DNA from: Leifsonia shinshuensis
GTDB lineage: Bacteria; Actinomycetota; Actinomycetes; Actinomycetales; Microbacteriaceae
Assembly (NCBI RefSeq): GCF_014217625.1
Contig: NZ_CP043641.1
Location: forward strand, 1,240,001-1,304,000
DNA length: 64,000 nt
Direction of reading: 5' to 3'
Positions 8,213 to 18,090 of this stretch are shown piece after piece (position 1 is the first letter of the stretch; each line of letters opens with the position of its first letter). The position numbers and the translations under genes are program-made. The notes below the pieces were generated by a model. That model did not search any database and was not told the origin of the DNA. It worked only from the letters and a program-made list of their open reading frames with translations.

Positions 8213-9607
8213 TTAACCGAAAACCTTTCCAGGATTCAGGATCCCGAGCGGGTCGAAGACCGACTTGAGCTTGACCTGCAGCTCGTAGGAGTCCGGTCCC
8301 AGCTCCTCCGCCAGCCAGCGGCGCTTCAGAACGCCGACGCCGTGCTCGCCGGTGAGCGTGCCGCCGAGCGCGACCGCGGTGCGGAACAGGTCCCCCGCGG
8401 CGTCCCAGACCTGCTGGCCGACCTCGTCGCCCTCCGTGATGAAGTTCGGGTGCAGGTTGCCGTCGCCGGCGTGCGCGACGGTCGGGATGGCGATGCCGTA
8501 GCGCTCCCCGATCCGCTCGATCGCCGCGAACATCTCCGGCATCCTCGACCGCGGCACCGCGACATCCTCGATGAGCACTGTCCCGCTCGCCGCGAGCGCG
8601 GGATGGAACGCGCGCCGGATCGCGAGCAGCCGGTCGCCCTCCTCGGCGTCGGCGGCGACCCGCACCGTGCCGCCGGTCTCCGCGATCAGCGTGCCCGCCC
8701 GTGCGGCGTCGGCGGCGGCCGCCGGCCCGTCGAACTGGACCAGCAGGTACGCCGCTCCCCCGGTCGCGCCGAGCGCCTCCCGGATGGTCTCCTCGCCGAG
8801 GTGGGCGGAGATGCGCTCCAGCGCCGCGCCGTCCACGAGCTCCATGATCGCCGGGCGCAGGTGAGCGGCCGTGACCCGCGCTGCCGCGTCGGAGGCCGCG
8901 CGCACGTCCGCGAAGAGTGCGCCGAGGGTGGTCGGCTCGCCCTGCGGCAGCGGGAGGACGCGGACCGTCGCGCCGACGATCACGCCGAGCGTGCCCTCCG
9001 AGCCGACCAGCAGCGACGTGAGGTCGTAGCCGGTGACGCCCTTGACCGTGCGGTGCCCTGTGCGGATGAACCGTCCGTCGGCGAGGACCACGTCCAGGCC
9101 GAGCACGGCCTCCCGCGTCACCCCGTATTTCGCGCAGAGCAGGCCGCCGGCGTTCGTCGCGATGTTGCCGCCGACCGTGGAGACGGCCTTGCTCGCCGGG
9201 TCCGGCGCGAAGAACAGCCCGAACGGCTCGAGCGCCGCGTTGAGGTCGGCGTTCACCACGCCCGGCTCGACGACCGCGAGCTGGTCCTCGGTGGAGATCT
9301 CGAGGATGCGGTCCATGCCGGCGACACTCAGGACCAGAGAGCCGGCGGTCGCGTTGGCGCCGCCCGCGAGGCCGGTGCCCGCACCGCGCGGCACGACGGG
9401 GACCCGGAACTCGGAGGCCGCCCGCATCGCCGCCTGGACGTGCCCGACCGTGCGCGCGTTCACGATGGCGAGCGGGCTGCCGTCCGCCACCCAGCCGGAG
9501 TGGTCGCCGCGCGCGGCGTCCAGGTGTTCTGGATCGACCGACAGCACGTCGTCCGCGTCCTCGCCGAGCGCCGCCGTGAGCCAGTCGATGACATCCATGA
9601 CCGTCAT
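8213..9607 (-). CDS. FAD-binding oxidoreductase, GlcD / D-lactate dehydrogenase type
   Basis: This 464-residue flavoprotein has an N-terminal FAD_binding_4 (PCMH) domain with [17 protein letters not shown] at about residue 75, [33 protein letters not shown] and GSEGTLGVI. The C-terminal FAD-oxidase domain carries [11 protein letters not shown] (metal/substrate histidines) and [13 protein letters not shown], ending LNPGKVFG. This is the glycolate oxidase subunit D / D-lactate dehydrogenase / D-2-hydroxyglutarate dehydrogenase family. It probably oxidises a D-2-hydroxy acid; the exact substrate cannot be read from motifs. There is no glcE or glcF partner nearby. It is divergent from the Ada-AlkA gene. 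The start is ATG 9607; ATG 9598 is an alternative. Confidence 0.92.
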   Translation of the reverse strand: MTVMDVIDWLTAALGEDADDVLSVDPEHLDAARGDHSGWVADGSPLAIVNARTVGHVQAAMRAASEFRVPVVPRGAGTGLAGGANATAGSLVLSVAGMDRILEISTEDQLAVVEPGVVNADLNAALEPFGLFFAPDPASKAVSTVGGNIATNAGGLLCAKYGVTREAVLGLDVVLADGRFIRTGHRTVKGVTGYDLTSLLVGSEGTLGVIVGATVRVLPLPQGEPTTLGALFADVRAASDAAARVTAAHLRPAIMELVDGAALERISAHLGEETIREALGATGGAAYLLVQFDGPAAAADAARAGTLIAETGGTVRVAADAEEGDRLLAIRRAFHPALAASGTVLIEDVAVPRSRMPEMFAAIERIGERYGIAIPTVAHAGDGNLHPNFITEGDEVGQQVWDAAGDLFRTAVALGGTLTGEHGVGVLKRRWLAEELGPDSYELQVKLKSVFDPLGILNPGKVFG

Positions 9608-9628
9608 GCTAACGGTGTCGCACTCATG

Positions 9629-9647
9629 TCCGATTTCCGCTATCGGA
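9629..9647. promoter_or_regulatory. Inverted repeat in the FAD-oxidase / Ada-AlkA divergent gap
   Basis: TCCGAT (9629-9634) and ATCGGA (9642-9647) form a 6-bp-arm dyad with a 7-base spacer in a 69-base intergenic region. Position suggests an operator shared by the divergent genes, possibly bound by the AraC-type domain of the Ada-AlkA product. Function is inference only. Confidence 0.4.
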
Positions 9648-9676
9648 TGTCGGTGGCCCGTGTCAGGCTGGAAGGC

Positions 9677-11320
9677 ATGAGCAGCACCACGTCGAAGCCC
9701 AGCGCCCCCGCGAAAGCCGGCGACCGCCTCGCCGACCCCGTGTTCGCGCAGCGCTACCGGGCGATGAGCGCCCGGGACGCCCGGTTCGACGGCCAGTTCA
9801 TCACCGGCGTCCACTCCACCGGGATCTACTGCCGGCCGAGCTGCCCGGCGGTGACGCCGAAGGCCGACAACGTCACCTTCTACTTGACGGCCGCCGCGGC
9901 GCACGAGGCCGGGCTGCGCGCCTGCAAGCGCTGCCTGCCCGACGCCGTCCCCGGCTCGCCGGAGTGGAACGTCCGCGACGACCTCGCCGCCCGAGCGATG
10001 CGCCTGATCGCCGACGGGACGGTCGAGCGGGAGGGCGTACCCGGCCTCGCCCACCGGCTCGGCTACACGCCGCGGCACCTCGGCCGCGTGCTCACCGCCG
10101 AGCTCGGCGCCGGACCGCTCGCGCTGGCCAGGGCGCACCGGGCGCAGACCGCGCGGCTGCTGCTGGCCGGCACGGACATGCCGGTCACCGACGTGGCGTT
10201 CGCCGCCGGGTTCTCCAGCGTGCGGCAGTTCAACGAGACGATGGCGGAGATCTACCACGTGACGCCTGGGGCGATCCGGGCGTCCGCGCGGCGCCGGCCC
10301 GGGATCGCGCACGGGCCGATGGTGGCGGGCGCGACCGCGGGGGCCTCACTGACGCTGCGGCTGCCGGCGCGGGCGCCGTTCGACGGCGGGCGGGTGCTCG
10401 CCTTCCTGGCGGCACGCGCCATCGAAGGAATGGAGTCCGCGGTCGCCGGCGCGGGAACCGACGCCATCGCACCCTCGTACAGCCGCGCCCTCCGCCTGCC
10501 GCACGGCCCCGCCGCGATCCGGCTCACGCTCGCCGGCGACCCCGACGCCCCCGCGATCGAGTGCGAGGCGAGTCTCGCGGACATGGCCGACCTCGCCCCA
10601 CTCGTGGCGCGCGTTCGCCGCCTGCTCGACCTGGACGCCGACGCCGAGGCGATCGACTCGGCGCTGGCGGCCGACCCGGTGCTCGCGCCGTCCGTGGCCG
10701 CGGCGCCGGGGATGCGGGTGCCGGGCGCGGTCGACCCGGAGGAGATCCTGTTCCGCGCGCTGATCGGCCAGCAGGTGTCGGTGCCCGCTGCGCGCACCGC
10801 GCTCGCCCGGCTCACCGAGGCCCTCGGCGAGCCGGTGGCGATCGGCGGGTTCACGCGGCTCTTCCCGACATCGGAGGCGATCGCCGAGCACGGTCGGGAG
10901 GTGCTGCGCGGGCCCGGCAAACGCATCGACGCGATCATCGGCGCCGCGACCGCCCTCGCCGACGGCTCGCTTGTGATCGACGTGGGCGAGTCCCGCGCCG
11001 AGCTGGAGGCCCGGCTGGTGGCGCTCCCCGGCATCGGCCCGTGGACGGCGGGCTACGTCGCGCTGCGCGTCCTCGGCAGCCCGGACGTGCTGCTGATCGG
11101 CGACCTCGCGCTGCGGCAGGGCGCAGCACGGCTCGGCCTCCCCGCGGAGCCGCGCGAGCTCGCGGCCCGCGGTGCGGTGTGGTCGCCGTGGCGCAGCTAC
11201 GCGGGGATGCACCTGTGGGAGAGCGCGCACGAGGCGCAGCGGGAGGCGCGCGAGCAGCGGGCGGCGCAGCGGGCGACCCCTCCGGCCCGGCGTAGCCCCG
11301 CACCGACCACCGCGGCGTAG
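9677..11320 (+). CDS. Ada-like activator fused to AlkA-type 3-methyladenine DNA glycosylase
   Basis: This 547-residue fusion carries an N-terminal Ada zinc domain (about 20-95; CRPSCP and CKRC give the four cysteines, one of which accepts methyl from phosphotriesters). An AraC-type HTH follows (about 110-205; [20 protein letters not shown]), then an AlkA N-terminal domain (about 225-345) and an HhH-GPD glycosylase domain (about 350-520) with [15 protein letters not shown] and the probable catalytic aspartate in LIGDLALRQ. The protein should sense alkylated DNA, activate repair genes and itself excise 3-methyladenine-type bases. ATG 9677 follows a GGAAGG ribosome binding site; the open frame extends far upstream but is a shadow of the opposite gene. 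Confidence 0.94.
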   Translation: MSSTTSKPSAPAKAGDRLADPVFAQRYRAMSARDARFDGQFITGVHSTGIYCRPSCPAVTPKADNVTFYLTAAAAHEAGLRACKRCLPDAVPGSPEWNVRDDLAARAMRLIADGTVEREGVPGLAHRLGYTPRHLGRVLTAELGAGPLALARAHRAQTARLLLAGTDMPVTDVAFAAGFSSVRQFNETMAEIYHVTPGAIRASARRRPGIAHGPMVAGATAGASLTLRLPARAPFDGGRVLAFLAARAIEGMESAVAGAGTDAIAPSYSRALRLPHGPAAIRLTLAGDPDAPAIECEASLADMADLAPLVARVRRLLDLDADAEAIDSALAADPVLAPSVAAAPGMRVPGAVDPEEILFRALIGQQVSVPAARTALARLTEALGEPVAIGGFTRLFPTSEAIAEHGREVLRGPGKRIDAIIGAATALADGSLVIDVGESRAELEARLVALPGIGPWTAGYVALRVLGSPDVLLIGDLALRQGAARLGLPAEPRELAARGAVWSPWRSYAGMHLWESAHEAQREAREQRAAQRATPPARRSPAPTTAA

Positions 11321-11393
11321 GATCGCAGACAGCGGACCACCGTGACGGCCCGCCACAAAATACGTGCATTTCGGTCGAGGAGGGAGCGCTCTC

Positions 11394-12158
11394 GTGCCCT
11401 CGATCACCGTCGTGATCCCCGCGCTCGACGACGCCGGGATGCTCGCGCGCTGCCTCTCCGACCTGGCCGCGCAGCTGCGGCCCGCCGACGAGATCATCGT
11501 CGTGGACAACGGCAGCTCCGACGACACCGCGGCGGTCGCCCGCGCCGGCGGCGCCCGGGTGCTGGAGCAGTCGGTCCGCGGCATCTTCCCGGCGGCCGCC
11601 ACCGGCTACGACGCCGCCACCACCGACATCGTCGCGCGCCTGGACGCCGACTCCCGGCCTCCCGTCGACTGGCTGCTGCACATCGAGGCCGAGTTCGTGG
11701 ACGACCCCGCCATCGGCGTGCTGACCGGCCCCGGCGTGTTCTACGACGGCAACACCTTCGTCGCCGGACTCGGGCAGCTCCTCTACATCGGCGGCTACTT
11801 CTGGTCGATGGAGATCTGGCTCGGGCACCCGCCGATCTTCGGCTCGAACTTCGCGATGCGGCGGGAGGTCTGGCAGGAGGTCCGCGGACGCGTGCACCGC
11901 GACCTGCGCGAGGTGCACGACGACCTGGACCTGGCCATCCACCTCGACCCCGGCGTGGTCGTCCGCTACGACGAGCGCCTGCTGGTCGGCATCTCGTCCC
12001 GGCCGTTCTCGACCTGGCGCGGCTTCGGGCGGCGCATCCGCTGGGCGTTCGGAACCTTGCGCATGCACCTGCCAGAGGAGACGCCGTGGCGCAGACGCGC
12101 TGCGCGGCGGCGCTGGGAGGCGGAGCACACCGAGGAGGCGCCGGGCGCGATCGCCTGA
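11394..12158 (+). CDS. Glycosyltransferase family 2 protein
   Basis: This 254-residue GT-A fold transferase begins PSITVVIPALDDAGMLARCL, with VDNGSSDDTA and the DADSRPP (DxD-type) nucleotide-sugar/metal site at about residues 90-96, followed by a C-terminal basic region rich in arginine. No transmembrane segment is evident beyond one weak hydrophobic patch, so it may act at the membrane surface on cell-envelope polymers or lipid carriers; acceptor and donor are unknown. Start GTG 11394 is chosen for its strong GAGGAGGGAG ribosome binding site 8 bases upstream; the ATG at 11364 lies before that site. Confidence 0.85.
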   Translation: MPSITVVIPALDDAGMLARCLSDLAAQLRPADEIIVVDNGSSDDTAAVARAGGARVLEQSVRGIFPAAATGYDAATTDIVARLDADSRPPVDWLLHIEAEFVDDPAIGVLTGPGVFYDGNTFVAGLGQLLYIGGYFWSMEIWLGHPPIFGSNFAMRREVWQEVRGRVHRDLREVHDDLDLAIHLDPGVVVRYDERLLVGISSRPFSTWRGFGRRIRWAFGTLRMHLPEETPWRRRAARRRWEAEHTEEAPGAIA

Positions 12159-12255
12159 GCGCCGGGCGGCCGCCCGCAGCTTGTGCGCGTTCTGAGCATT
12201 TTCCGCACAGCCACCGGTTCGTGTCCCCAGGCGTCCGACCGATAGGTTGGACAGT

Positions 12256-13131
12256 GTGAGATTCTCGCACCTCAGCACCACCCCGGACTCGCACCCGCGC
12301 CTGGCGGCCGTCATCGGAGACGGAGCCCTCTTCCTCGACGAGCTCATGGCCGAGGCGCCCCGCGACCTCCAGGACCTCATCGAACGCGGCGACACGACCC
12401 TGGCGGAGGTGCGCGCCATCGTCGACGAGGCGGTCGCCGCCGGCGCCCCGGTCGTCCCTGTGCACGAGCTCCGGCACGCCTCCGCCGTCCTGCGCCCGCC
12501 GCAGGTGATCGCGATCGGCGCCAACTACGCCGCGCACGCCTCGGAGCTGAAGCTCCGCAGCGAGAAGGCGGCGACCGTGTTCTCGCTCTGGCCCAACTCG
12601 CTCGCCGGGCACGGCGGCACCACGAGCTGGCCGGAGGACCTCACCACCCAGGTCGACTACGAGGCGGAGCTCGGCGTCATCATCGGCAAGCCGGCGCGCA
12701 ACGTCCCGGTCCGCGACGCACTCGACTACGTGTGGGGCTACACCGTGGTCAACGACATCACCGCCCGCGACCTCCAGTTCTCGGAGGCGCAGTGGTCGCG
12801 CTGCAAGTCGTTCGACGGCTTCACGCCCAATGGCCCCGTGGTCGTCACGGCCGACGAGATCGCCGACCCGCAGGACCTCTGGCTCACCACGAACGTGGAC
12901 GGCGCGATCCTGCAGGACGCCTCAACGGCTGACATGGTCCGCTCGGTCGCCGAGATCATCGAGTTCCTGTCCCGGTCGGCGACCATCCAGCCGGGAACGC
13001 TCATCTCCACCGGCAGCCCGGGAGGCGCCGGCTACTCGCGCACTCCCCCGGTGTTCCTCCGCGACCGCTCCACCGTGACCGTCTCGATCGGCGGGATCGG
13101 CTACCTGACGACCTACTGCCGCGTCTCCTGA
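12256..13131 (+). CDS. Fumarylacetoacetate hydrolase (FAH) family protein
   Basis: This 291-residue protein has an N-terminal capping region and the FAH catalytic domain from about residue 85: IAIGANYAAHASEL, VDYEAELGVIIG (metal-binding acidic residues), YTVVNDITARDLQ, KSFDGFTPNGP and ISTGSPGGAGYSRTPP. Family members hydrolyse or decarboxylate acylpyruvate-type compounds in aromatic or sugar-acid catabolism. The specific substrate is unknown and no pathway genes flank it. GTG 12256 is preferred: TAGGTT at 12243-12248 lies 7 bases upstream, giving a leaderless transcript; the in-frame TTG at 12247 falls inside that box. Confidence 0.92.
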   Translation: MRFSHLSTTPDSHPRLAAVIGDGALFLDELMAEAPRDLQDLIERGDTTLAEVRAIVDEAVAAGAPVVPVHELRHASAVLRPPQVIAIGANYAAHASELKLRSEKAATVFSLWPNSLAGHGGTTSWPEDLTTQVDYEAELGVIIGKPARNVPVRDALDYVWGYTVVNDITARDLQFSEAQWSRCKSFDGFTPNGPVVVTADEIADPQDLWLTTNVDGAILQDASTADMVRSVAEIIEFLSRSATIQPGTLISTGSPGGAGYSRTPPVFLRDRSTVTVSIGGIGYLTTYCRVS

Positions 13132-13195
13132 CGCTCGGCGCAGGCCAATACCTGCATTGCACGCATTCGTCCGCGCTGTCGGCTAGCGTGAGTGC

Positions 13196-14098
13196 ATGTC
13201 GATCGGCGAGCGGCGTCCCGGGCTCTCGGGCGGAGACGACGAGGCGGCCCGTCTCGACGCGGTCCTCCCCGACATCGACTGGTCGGTCGCCCCGGTCGGC
13301 GCGACCTTCTCGACCTTCCGCGCCCCCAGCGGCGAGCTGGCCGTCGTCGCGCTCGGAGATCCGGCCGATCCGCGCGTCGTGCTGGTGCCGGGAGCCACGG
13401 GCTCCAAGGAGGACTTCTACCTCCTCGCGCCGATCCTGGTGGCGGCCGGCTACTACGTGCAGAGCTACGACCTGGCCGGCCAGTACGAGTCGGCGTCCGC
13501 CGGCCCGGCCGCGGGAGACCACTACACCTACGACCTGCTGGTCGCGGACTTCGTCGCCTTCCTGCGGGAGGGCGGTCCGGCGCACGTGCTCGGCTACTCG
13601 TTCGCCGGCATCCTCGCCGAGCTCGCGCTCGTCCAGCACCCGGAGCTGTTCCGCACCCTGACCCTGCTGACCTCGCCGCCCGAGCCCGGTCAGGCGTTCC
13701 GCGGCGTGCGGGTCATCGGCTGGCTGAGCTGGTTCCTGAACGGCCGCCAGGGCGCCGGGCTGATGATCTGGGGCATCGTGACCAACAAGAACAAGGTCGG
13801 CCCGACCCGGCTCGCGTTCGTCCGCTCCCGGTTCGCGCTCACCCGGCGCTCGAGCGTGGACGACATCGTCGGGCTGATGAAGCACGTGCCCGACGTGCGC
13901 GGGCGCATCGCGGAGATCGGCCTCCCTGTGCTGGTGGCGACGGGCGACCACGACCTGTGGCCGACCCACCTGCACGCCGCGAACGCGCAGGCCCTGGGCG
14001 CGCGGCTGGCCGTCTACCGCACCGGCCACAGCCCGTGCGAGACCGCCCCCAACCAGCTGGCCCGAGACATGCTCGCCCTGTTCCGCTCCGCCGAATAG
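13196..14098 (+). CDS. Alpha/beta hydrolase
   Basis: This 300-residue alpha/beta hydrolase shows the oxyanion strand VLVPGATGSKEDFY near residue 65, the nucleophile elbow GYSFAG at about residue 140 (serine), the acid loop ATGDHDLWP and the C-terminal histidine in YRTGHSPCE. The complete triad suggests an active esterase or related hydrolase; the substrate is not predictable. A helical lid lies at about 165-225. TAGCGT at 13184-13189 is 6 bases before ATG 13196, a leaderless arrangement. A near-perfect 26-base-arm palindrome follows the stop codon. Confidence 0.9.
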   Translation: MSIGERRPGLSGGDDEAARLDAVLPDIDWSVAPVGATFSTFRAPSGELAVVALGDPADPRVVLVPGATGSKEDFYLLAPILVAAGYYVQSYDLAGQYESASAGPAAGDHYTYDLLVADFVAFLREGGPAHVLGYSFAGILAELALVQHPELFRTLTLLTSPPEPGQAFRGVRVIGWLSWFLNGRQGAGLMIWGIVTNKNKVGPTRLAFVRSRFALTRRSSVDDIVGLMKHVPDVRGRIAEIGLPVLVATGDHDLWPTHLHAANAQALGARLAVYRTGHSPCETAPNQLARDMLALFRSAE

Positions 14099-14161
14099 CG
14101 CCGAGGGGCACGAAAACGCCCCTAAAACGGCGTTCTAGGGGCGTTTCGGTGCCCTTCGGCG
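14099..14161. terminator. Long bidirectional hairpin terminator
   Basis: Bases 14099-14124 and 14136-14161 are inverted repeats of 26 bases with two mismatches around an 11-base loop. The palindrome starts at the stop codon of the hydrolase and ends 12 bases before the aspA stop, so it can terminate both convergent transcripts. It is unusually long for a simple terminator. Confidence 0.75.
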
Positions 14162-14173
14162 GAGGGCTGAGCG

Positions 14174-15757
14174 TTACTCGCGGGCCTTCTCGGCCTTCTC
14201 GATGGCCTCGGCCTCGATGATCGGGATGGAGGTGGTGATCGCCTCCAGACCGCTCAGGCGCGCGGGCGACAGCAGGCGGGTGACCTCCTCGCGGCTCATC
14301 AGCTTGGCCTCCACCACCAGGTCGGCGACGTTGTGGCCGGTCAGCAGCGCGGACTTCGCGAGCGCGGCGGCGGCGGCGTAGCCGATGTGCGGGGTGAGCG
14401 CGGTGATGACGCCGACCGACGAGCCGACCATCGCACCGAGGCGCTCCTCGTTGGCGGTGATGCCGTCGACGCAGTTGACGCGCAGCGTGTGGAAGGCCTG
14501 CGCCATCCAGGTGATGCTCTGCAGCAGCGAGTGGGCGATGACCGGCTCGAACGCGTTGAGCTGGAGCTGGCCGCCCTCGGCCGCCATGGTCACGGTGACG
14601 TCGGCGCCGGCCACGGAGAACGCGACCTGGTTGACGACCTCCGGGATGACCGGGTTGACCTTGCCCGGCATGATCGACGAACCGGCCTGGCGCGGCGGGA
14701 GGTTGATCTCGCCGAGACCGGCCTGCGGGCCGGACGAGAGCAGGCGCAGGTCGTTGCAGATCTTCGACAGCTTGATGGCGCTGCGCTTGAGCGAGCCGGA
14801 GAACGACATGAAGGCGCCGGCGTCGCTGGTCGACTCGATGAGGTCGGGCGCGGTCTCCAGGTTGAGGCCGGTGATCAGGTTGAGGTGCTTGACGGCCGCG
14901 GCCGCGTAGCCGGGATCGGCGGTGATGCCGGTGCCGATCGCGGTCGCGCCCAGGTTGATCTCGGCGAGCAGCCACTTGGTCTCGGTGAGCCGGGCGTGGT
15001 CCTCGGTGAGGGTGGTGGCGAAGCCGTGGAACTCCTGGCCGAGCGTCATCGGAACGGCGTCCTGCAGCTGGGTGCGGCCGACCTTGAGGATGTGGCGGAA
15101 CTCGCGGCCCTTCGCGGCGAACGCGTCGCGCAGCAGCGCGAGCTCGTCCAGCAGGTGGCCCAGCGCGAACGTGAGCGCGATCTTGATCGCGGTCGGGTAC
15201 GTGTCGTTCGTGCTCTGGCTGCGGTTCACGTCGTCGATCGGGTGCATGTACGCGTAGTCGCCCTTGGGACGGCCTTCGAGCTCGAGCGCGATGTTCGCGA
15301 TGACCTCGTTCGCGTTCATGTTGGTGGAGGTGCCGGCGCCGCCCTGCATGACGCCGACCACGAACTGATCGTGGAACTTGCCGTCGATGATGAGCTGGCA
15401 GGCCCGGTCGATGAGCTCGGCCTTGTGCTGCTCCAGCACGCCGATCTCCAGGTTGGCGCGCGCCGCGGCCTGCTTGACGGCGGCGAGGGCGACGATCAGG
15501 TCGGGGTAGACCGAGATGGGCCGCTTGGCGATCGGGAAGTTCTCGAGGGCTCGCGAGGTGTGCACACCCCAGTAGGCGTCGGCCGGGATCTCCCGGCTGC
15601 CGAGGGAGTCGGTCTCGACGCGGGTGGGCCGGCCTTCTGCGCTGGGGGTCGGGACGTCGGACACGTTCTCGGACGCGTCGGTGACGGTGTCGATGACCGG
15701 GATGGGGTGAGTCTTCGGTTCGTCCATCGTTGCTGTGGAATCCACGCTTGGCTCCAT
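14174..15757 (-). CDS. aspA: Aspartate ammonia-lyase
   Basis: AspA converts L-aspartate to fumarate and ammonia. The fumarase/aspartase signature GSSIMPGKVNPVIPEVVNQV is present, with TSTNMNANEV, VNRSQSTNDTYPTA and GRTQLQDAVPMTLGQEF. The AspA-specific TRVETDSLGSREIPADAYWG begins only at about residue 45; before it lies an acidic, Ser/Thr/Pro-rich stretch that is absent from most aspartases (usual length about 470, here 527). ATG 15757 has a GAGAGG close upstream; ATG 15727 is an internal alternative. The residue pattern at the SS loop (GSSIMPGKVNP) is shared with fumarase C, but the rest of the protein is closer to AspA. Confidence 0.9.
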   Translation of the reverse strand: MEPSVDSTATMDEPKTHPIPVIDTVTDASENVSDVPTPSAEGRPTRVETDSLGSREIPADAYWGVHTSRALENFPIAKRPISVYPDLIVALAAVKQAAARANLEIGVLEQHKAELIDRACQLIIDGKFHDQFVVGVMQGGAGTSTNMNANEVIANIALELEGRPKGDYAYMHPIDDVNRSQSTNDTYPTAIKIALTFALGHLLDELALLRDAFAAKGREFRHILKVGRTQLQDAVPMTLGQEFHGFATTLTEDHARLTETKWLLAEINLGATAIGTGITADPGYAAAAVKHLNLITGLNLETAPDLIESTSDAGAFMSFSGSLKRSAIKLSKICNDLRLLSSGPQAGLGEINLPPRQAGSSIMPGKVNPVIPEVVNQVAFSVAGADVTVTMAAEGGQLQLNAFEPVIAHSLLQSITWMAQAFHTLRVNCVDGITANEERLGAMVGSSVGVITALTPHIGYAAAAALAKSALLTGHNVADLVVEAKLMSREEVTRLLSPARLSGLEAITTSIPIIEAEAIEKAEKARE

Positions 15758-15859
15758 TGCCTCTCGTTGTGCGTTGGCGTTGTCGGGGTCTGCCGGCCGT
15801 TCGTGGCGCCCGGCAGTGCCGAGCCTACCCCTGGTGCCTGCACGGGTGATGGACACTTC

Positions 15860-15895
15860 GTCCGGTATCCCGGACGCCGTTCGACAGCCTGTCGA
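15860..15895. terminator. Two adjacent hairpins downstream of the ALDH gene
   Basis: GTCCGG-tatc-CCGGAC (15860-15875) and a perfect 15-base dyad TCGACAG-C-CTGTCGA (15881-15895) lie just beyond the minus-strand ALDH stop at 15908. They may end that transcript before aspA. The second dyad could equally be a protein site. Confidence 0.4.
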
Positions 15896-15907
15896 GAGCG
15901 CCTCCGC

Positions 15908-17329
15908 TCAGCCGAGTTTGCGCAGCAGCCCGCGCGCGAACCGGTCCTTGCCCTCGGTGTACGGCGGGTAGATGAGCTGGAGCGTGTCGGGCGCGAGCGC
16001 CTTCGACAGCACGGCCTTCTCGTGGCTGAACGTCTCCAGCGATCTGCGGCCGTGGTAGGCGCCCGAGCCGCTCTCCCCCACGCCGCCGAACGGGAGTCCG
16101 CCGACCGCGAGGTGCGCGGCGGGCACGCCGAAGCCGACCGCTCCGGAGCTGGTCTCGGTGAGGATGCGCCTGCGCACGTCGCGGCGCTCGCTGAAGACGT
16201 AGAGGGCCAGCGGCTTATCGCCGGAGCGGATGAACGCGATCGCGTCGTCCAGACCGTCGACGGCGACGATCGGCAGCACGGGGCCGAAGATCTCCTCGCC
16301 CATGACGGCGGAGTCACGCGGCACGTCCACGAGCACGGTCGGCGCGAGGTAGCGGGAGGCCGCCTCCGACCGGCCGCCGACCGCGGTGGTCCCCGAGCCG
16401 AGCAGCCCGGCGAGCCGCTCGAACTGCCGGTCGTTCACGATCCGGCCGTAGTCGGGGCTGTCCGCCGGGTCGTCGCCGTAGAGCGCGCGGACCGCGTTCC
16501 CGAGTTCGGAGGAGAGCCGCTCCGACACCGCTTTCGTCGCCAGGATGTAGTCCGGCGCGACGCAGGTCTGGCCCGCGTTCATGAACTTGCCCCAGGCGAT
16601 CCGGCGGGCCGCGGCGGCGAGGTCGGCGGAGTCGTCCACGTACACCGGCGACTTGCCGCCGAGCTCCAGCGTCACCGGAGTGAGGTGCTCGGCCGCCGCT
16701 GCGGCGACGATGCGCCCGACGCGGCCGTTGCCGGTGAAGAAGATGTGGTCCCAGCGCTGCGCGAGCAGCGCGGTGGTCTCCTCGACGCCGCCCTCCACGA
16801 CCGCGACGGCCGCCGGGTCGAGGTATTGCGGGACGAGCCGGGCCATCGCGGCGGAGGTCGCCGGCGCGAGCTCGCTGGGCTTCAGCACGACGGCGTTCCC
16901 CGCGGCCAGCGCACCGACGACGGGGGCCAGGAGCAGCTGCACAGGATAGTTCCACGGCGCGATCACGAGCACGACGCCGACGGGCTCCAGCACGACCTGC
17001 GCCTTCGCGGGCAGCAGGGCGCCCGGCACCGCGACCCGGCGCGGGCGCAGCCATTTCCGGAGGTTGCGCCGCATGTGGTCGATCTCGCCGACGACGAAGC
17101 CGAGCTCGGCGATCTGCGACTCGGTCGGGTTCTTGGCCAGGTCCTCCAGCAGCGCGTCCTCGAACTCGGCGGCGCGTTCGGTCAGCATGCGGCGGAGGCC
17201 GGCGAGCTGGGCGAGCCGCCAGGAGAGCGGCTTGGTCCGGCCGATGTCGAACGTGGCGCGCAGGGAGCCGACCGTCTGCGGGATGTCGCCGGCGACGTCG
17301 CCGGGCGTGAGCGTGGACTCGGAGGTCAT
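15908..17329 (-). CDS. Aldehyde dehydrogenase, class 3-like
   Basis: This 473-residue ALDH of the shorter, class 3-like group has [21 protein letters not shown], the [12 protein letters not shown] cofactor loop, [13 protein letters not shown] (general base glutamate) and [11 protein letters not shown] (catalytic cysteine at about residue 250). The C-terminus [15 protein letters not shown] is also typical. All catalytic residues are present, so it should oxidise medium- or long-chain or aromatic aldehydes; the exact substrate is unknown. It lies 27 bases downstream of trmB on the same strand and could be transcribed with it. Confidence 0.93.
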   Translation of the reverse strand: MTSESTLTPGDVAGDIPQTVGSLRATFDIGRTKPLSWRLAQLAGLRRMLTERAAEFEDALLEDLAKNPTESQIAELGFVVGEIDHMRRNLRKWLRPRRVAVPGALLPAKAQVVLEPVGVVLVIAPWNYPVQLLLAPVVGALAAGNAVVLKPSELAPATSAAMARLVPQYLDPAAVAVVEGGVEETTALLAQRWDHIFFTGNGRVGRIVAAAAAEHLTPVTLELGGKSPVYVDDSADLAAAARRIAWGKFMNAGQTCVAPDYILATKAVSERLSSELGNAVRALYGDDPADSPDYGRIVNDRQFERLAGLLGSGTTAVGGRSEAASRYLAPTVLVDVPRDSAVMGEEIFGPVLPIVAVDGLDDAIAFIRSGDKPLALYVFSERRDVRRRILTETSSGAVGFGVPAAHLAVGGLPFGGVGESGSGAYHGRRSLETFSHEKAVLSKALAPDTLQLIYPPYTEGKDRFARGLLRKLG

Positions 17330-17356
17330 GCGCCCATCATCACACGGCCGGTCCGG

Positions 17357-18055
17357 CTACACCGTCGGCCGGTACTCCAGGTCGAAGATCGCGTGTCCCA
17401 GCCGCTCGCCGCGGCGCTCGAACTTGGTCACCGGGCGGTCCTCCGGTCGCGGGATGAACCCGCCCGGCCCCGCAGTGTTGACCAGCGCCGGCTCGGCGTC
17501 GAGCACGTCGATCATGTGCTCGGCGTACGGCTCCCAGTCGGTGGCGAGGCGGAGCACGCCCGTCGGTTTCAGCGCGGCGACGATCAGTCGCGCGACGTCG
17601 GGCTGCACCAGGCGGCGACGGTGGTGCCGGGCCTTGGGCCACGGGTCGGGGAAGAAGATGAGCACCTCGTCCACGCTGCCCGGGCCGAGCCCCTGCTCGA
17701 ACACCTCCACCGCGTCGTGCCGGACGACCCGGATGTTGGTCAGCCCCTGCTCGTGCGCGGCCGCCAGCACCCGGCCGACTCCCGCGCCGTGCACCTCGAC
17801 TCCGAGGAAGTCCTTCCCCGGGTGCTGCGCCGCGAGCGCGAGCAGGTTCTCGCCGTTGCCGAAGCCGATCTCGACCACGCGCGGCGCCGTGCGCCCGAAG
17901 ATCGTGTCGAGGGCGAGCGGTGAGCCGTCGAAGTCCACGCCGTAGACCGGCCAGAACTCGTCGATCGCCCGCTGCTGGGCTTCGGTCTTCCTGCCGCGGA
18001 TGACGAAGCTGCGCGGCCTGTCGCTGTGCGGCGCGACGAGAGGGGACGGTTCCAT
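17357..18055 (-). CDS. trmB: tRNA (guanine-N7-)-methyltransferase
   Basis: This 232-residue SAM-dependent methyltransferase forms m7G46 in the variable loop of tRNA. Diagnostic motifs are RSFVIRGRKTEAQQ near the N-terminus, VVEIGFGNGENLL (SAM site), NIRVVRHDAVEV, FFPDPWPKARHHRRR (the TrmB signature) and the C-terminal VTKFERRGERLGHAIFDL. Length is normal. The ATG at 18055 is preceded by GGAGGG with almost no spacing. The next gene upstream, a DUF4190-like membrane protein, is on the same strand. Confidence 0.96.
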   Translation of the reverse strand: MEPSPLVAPHSDRPRSFVIRGRKTEAQQRAIDEFWPVYGVDFDGSPLALDTIFGRTAPRVVEIGFGNGENLLALAAQHPGKDFLGVEVHGAGVGRVLAAAHEQGLTNIRVVRHDAVEVFEQGLGPGSVDEVLIFFPDPWPKARHHRRRLVQPDVARLIVAALKPTGVLRLATDWEPYAEHMIDVLDAEPALVNTAGPGGFIPRPEDRPVTKFERRGERLGHAIFDLEYRPTV

Positions 18056-18090
18056 CCCTCCATTCTCGCAGGCCGCGCAGGAGGCGAGGA

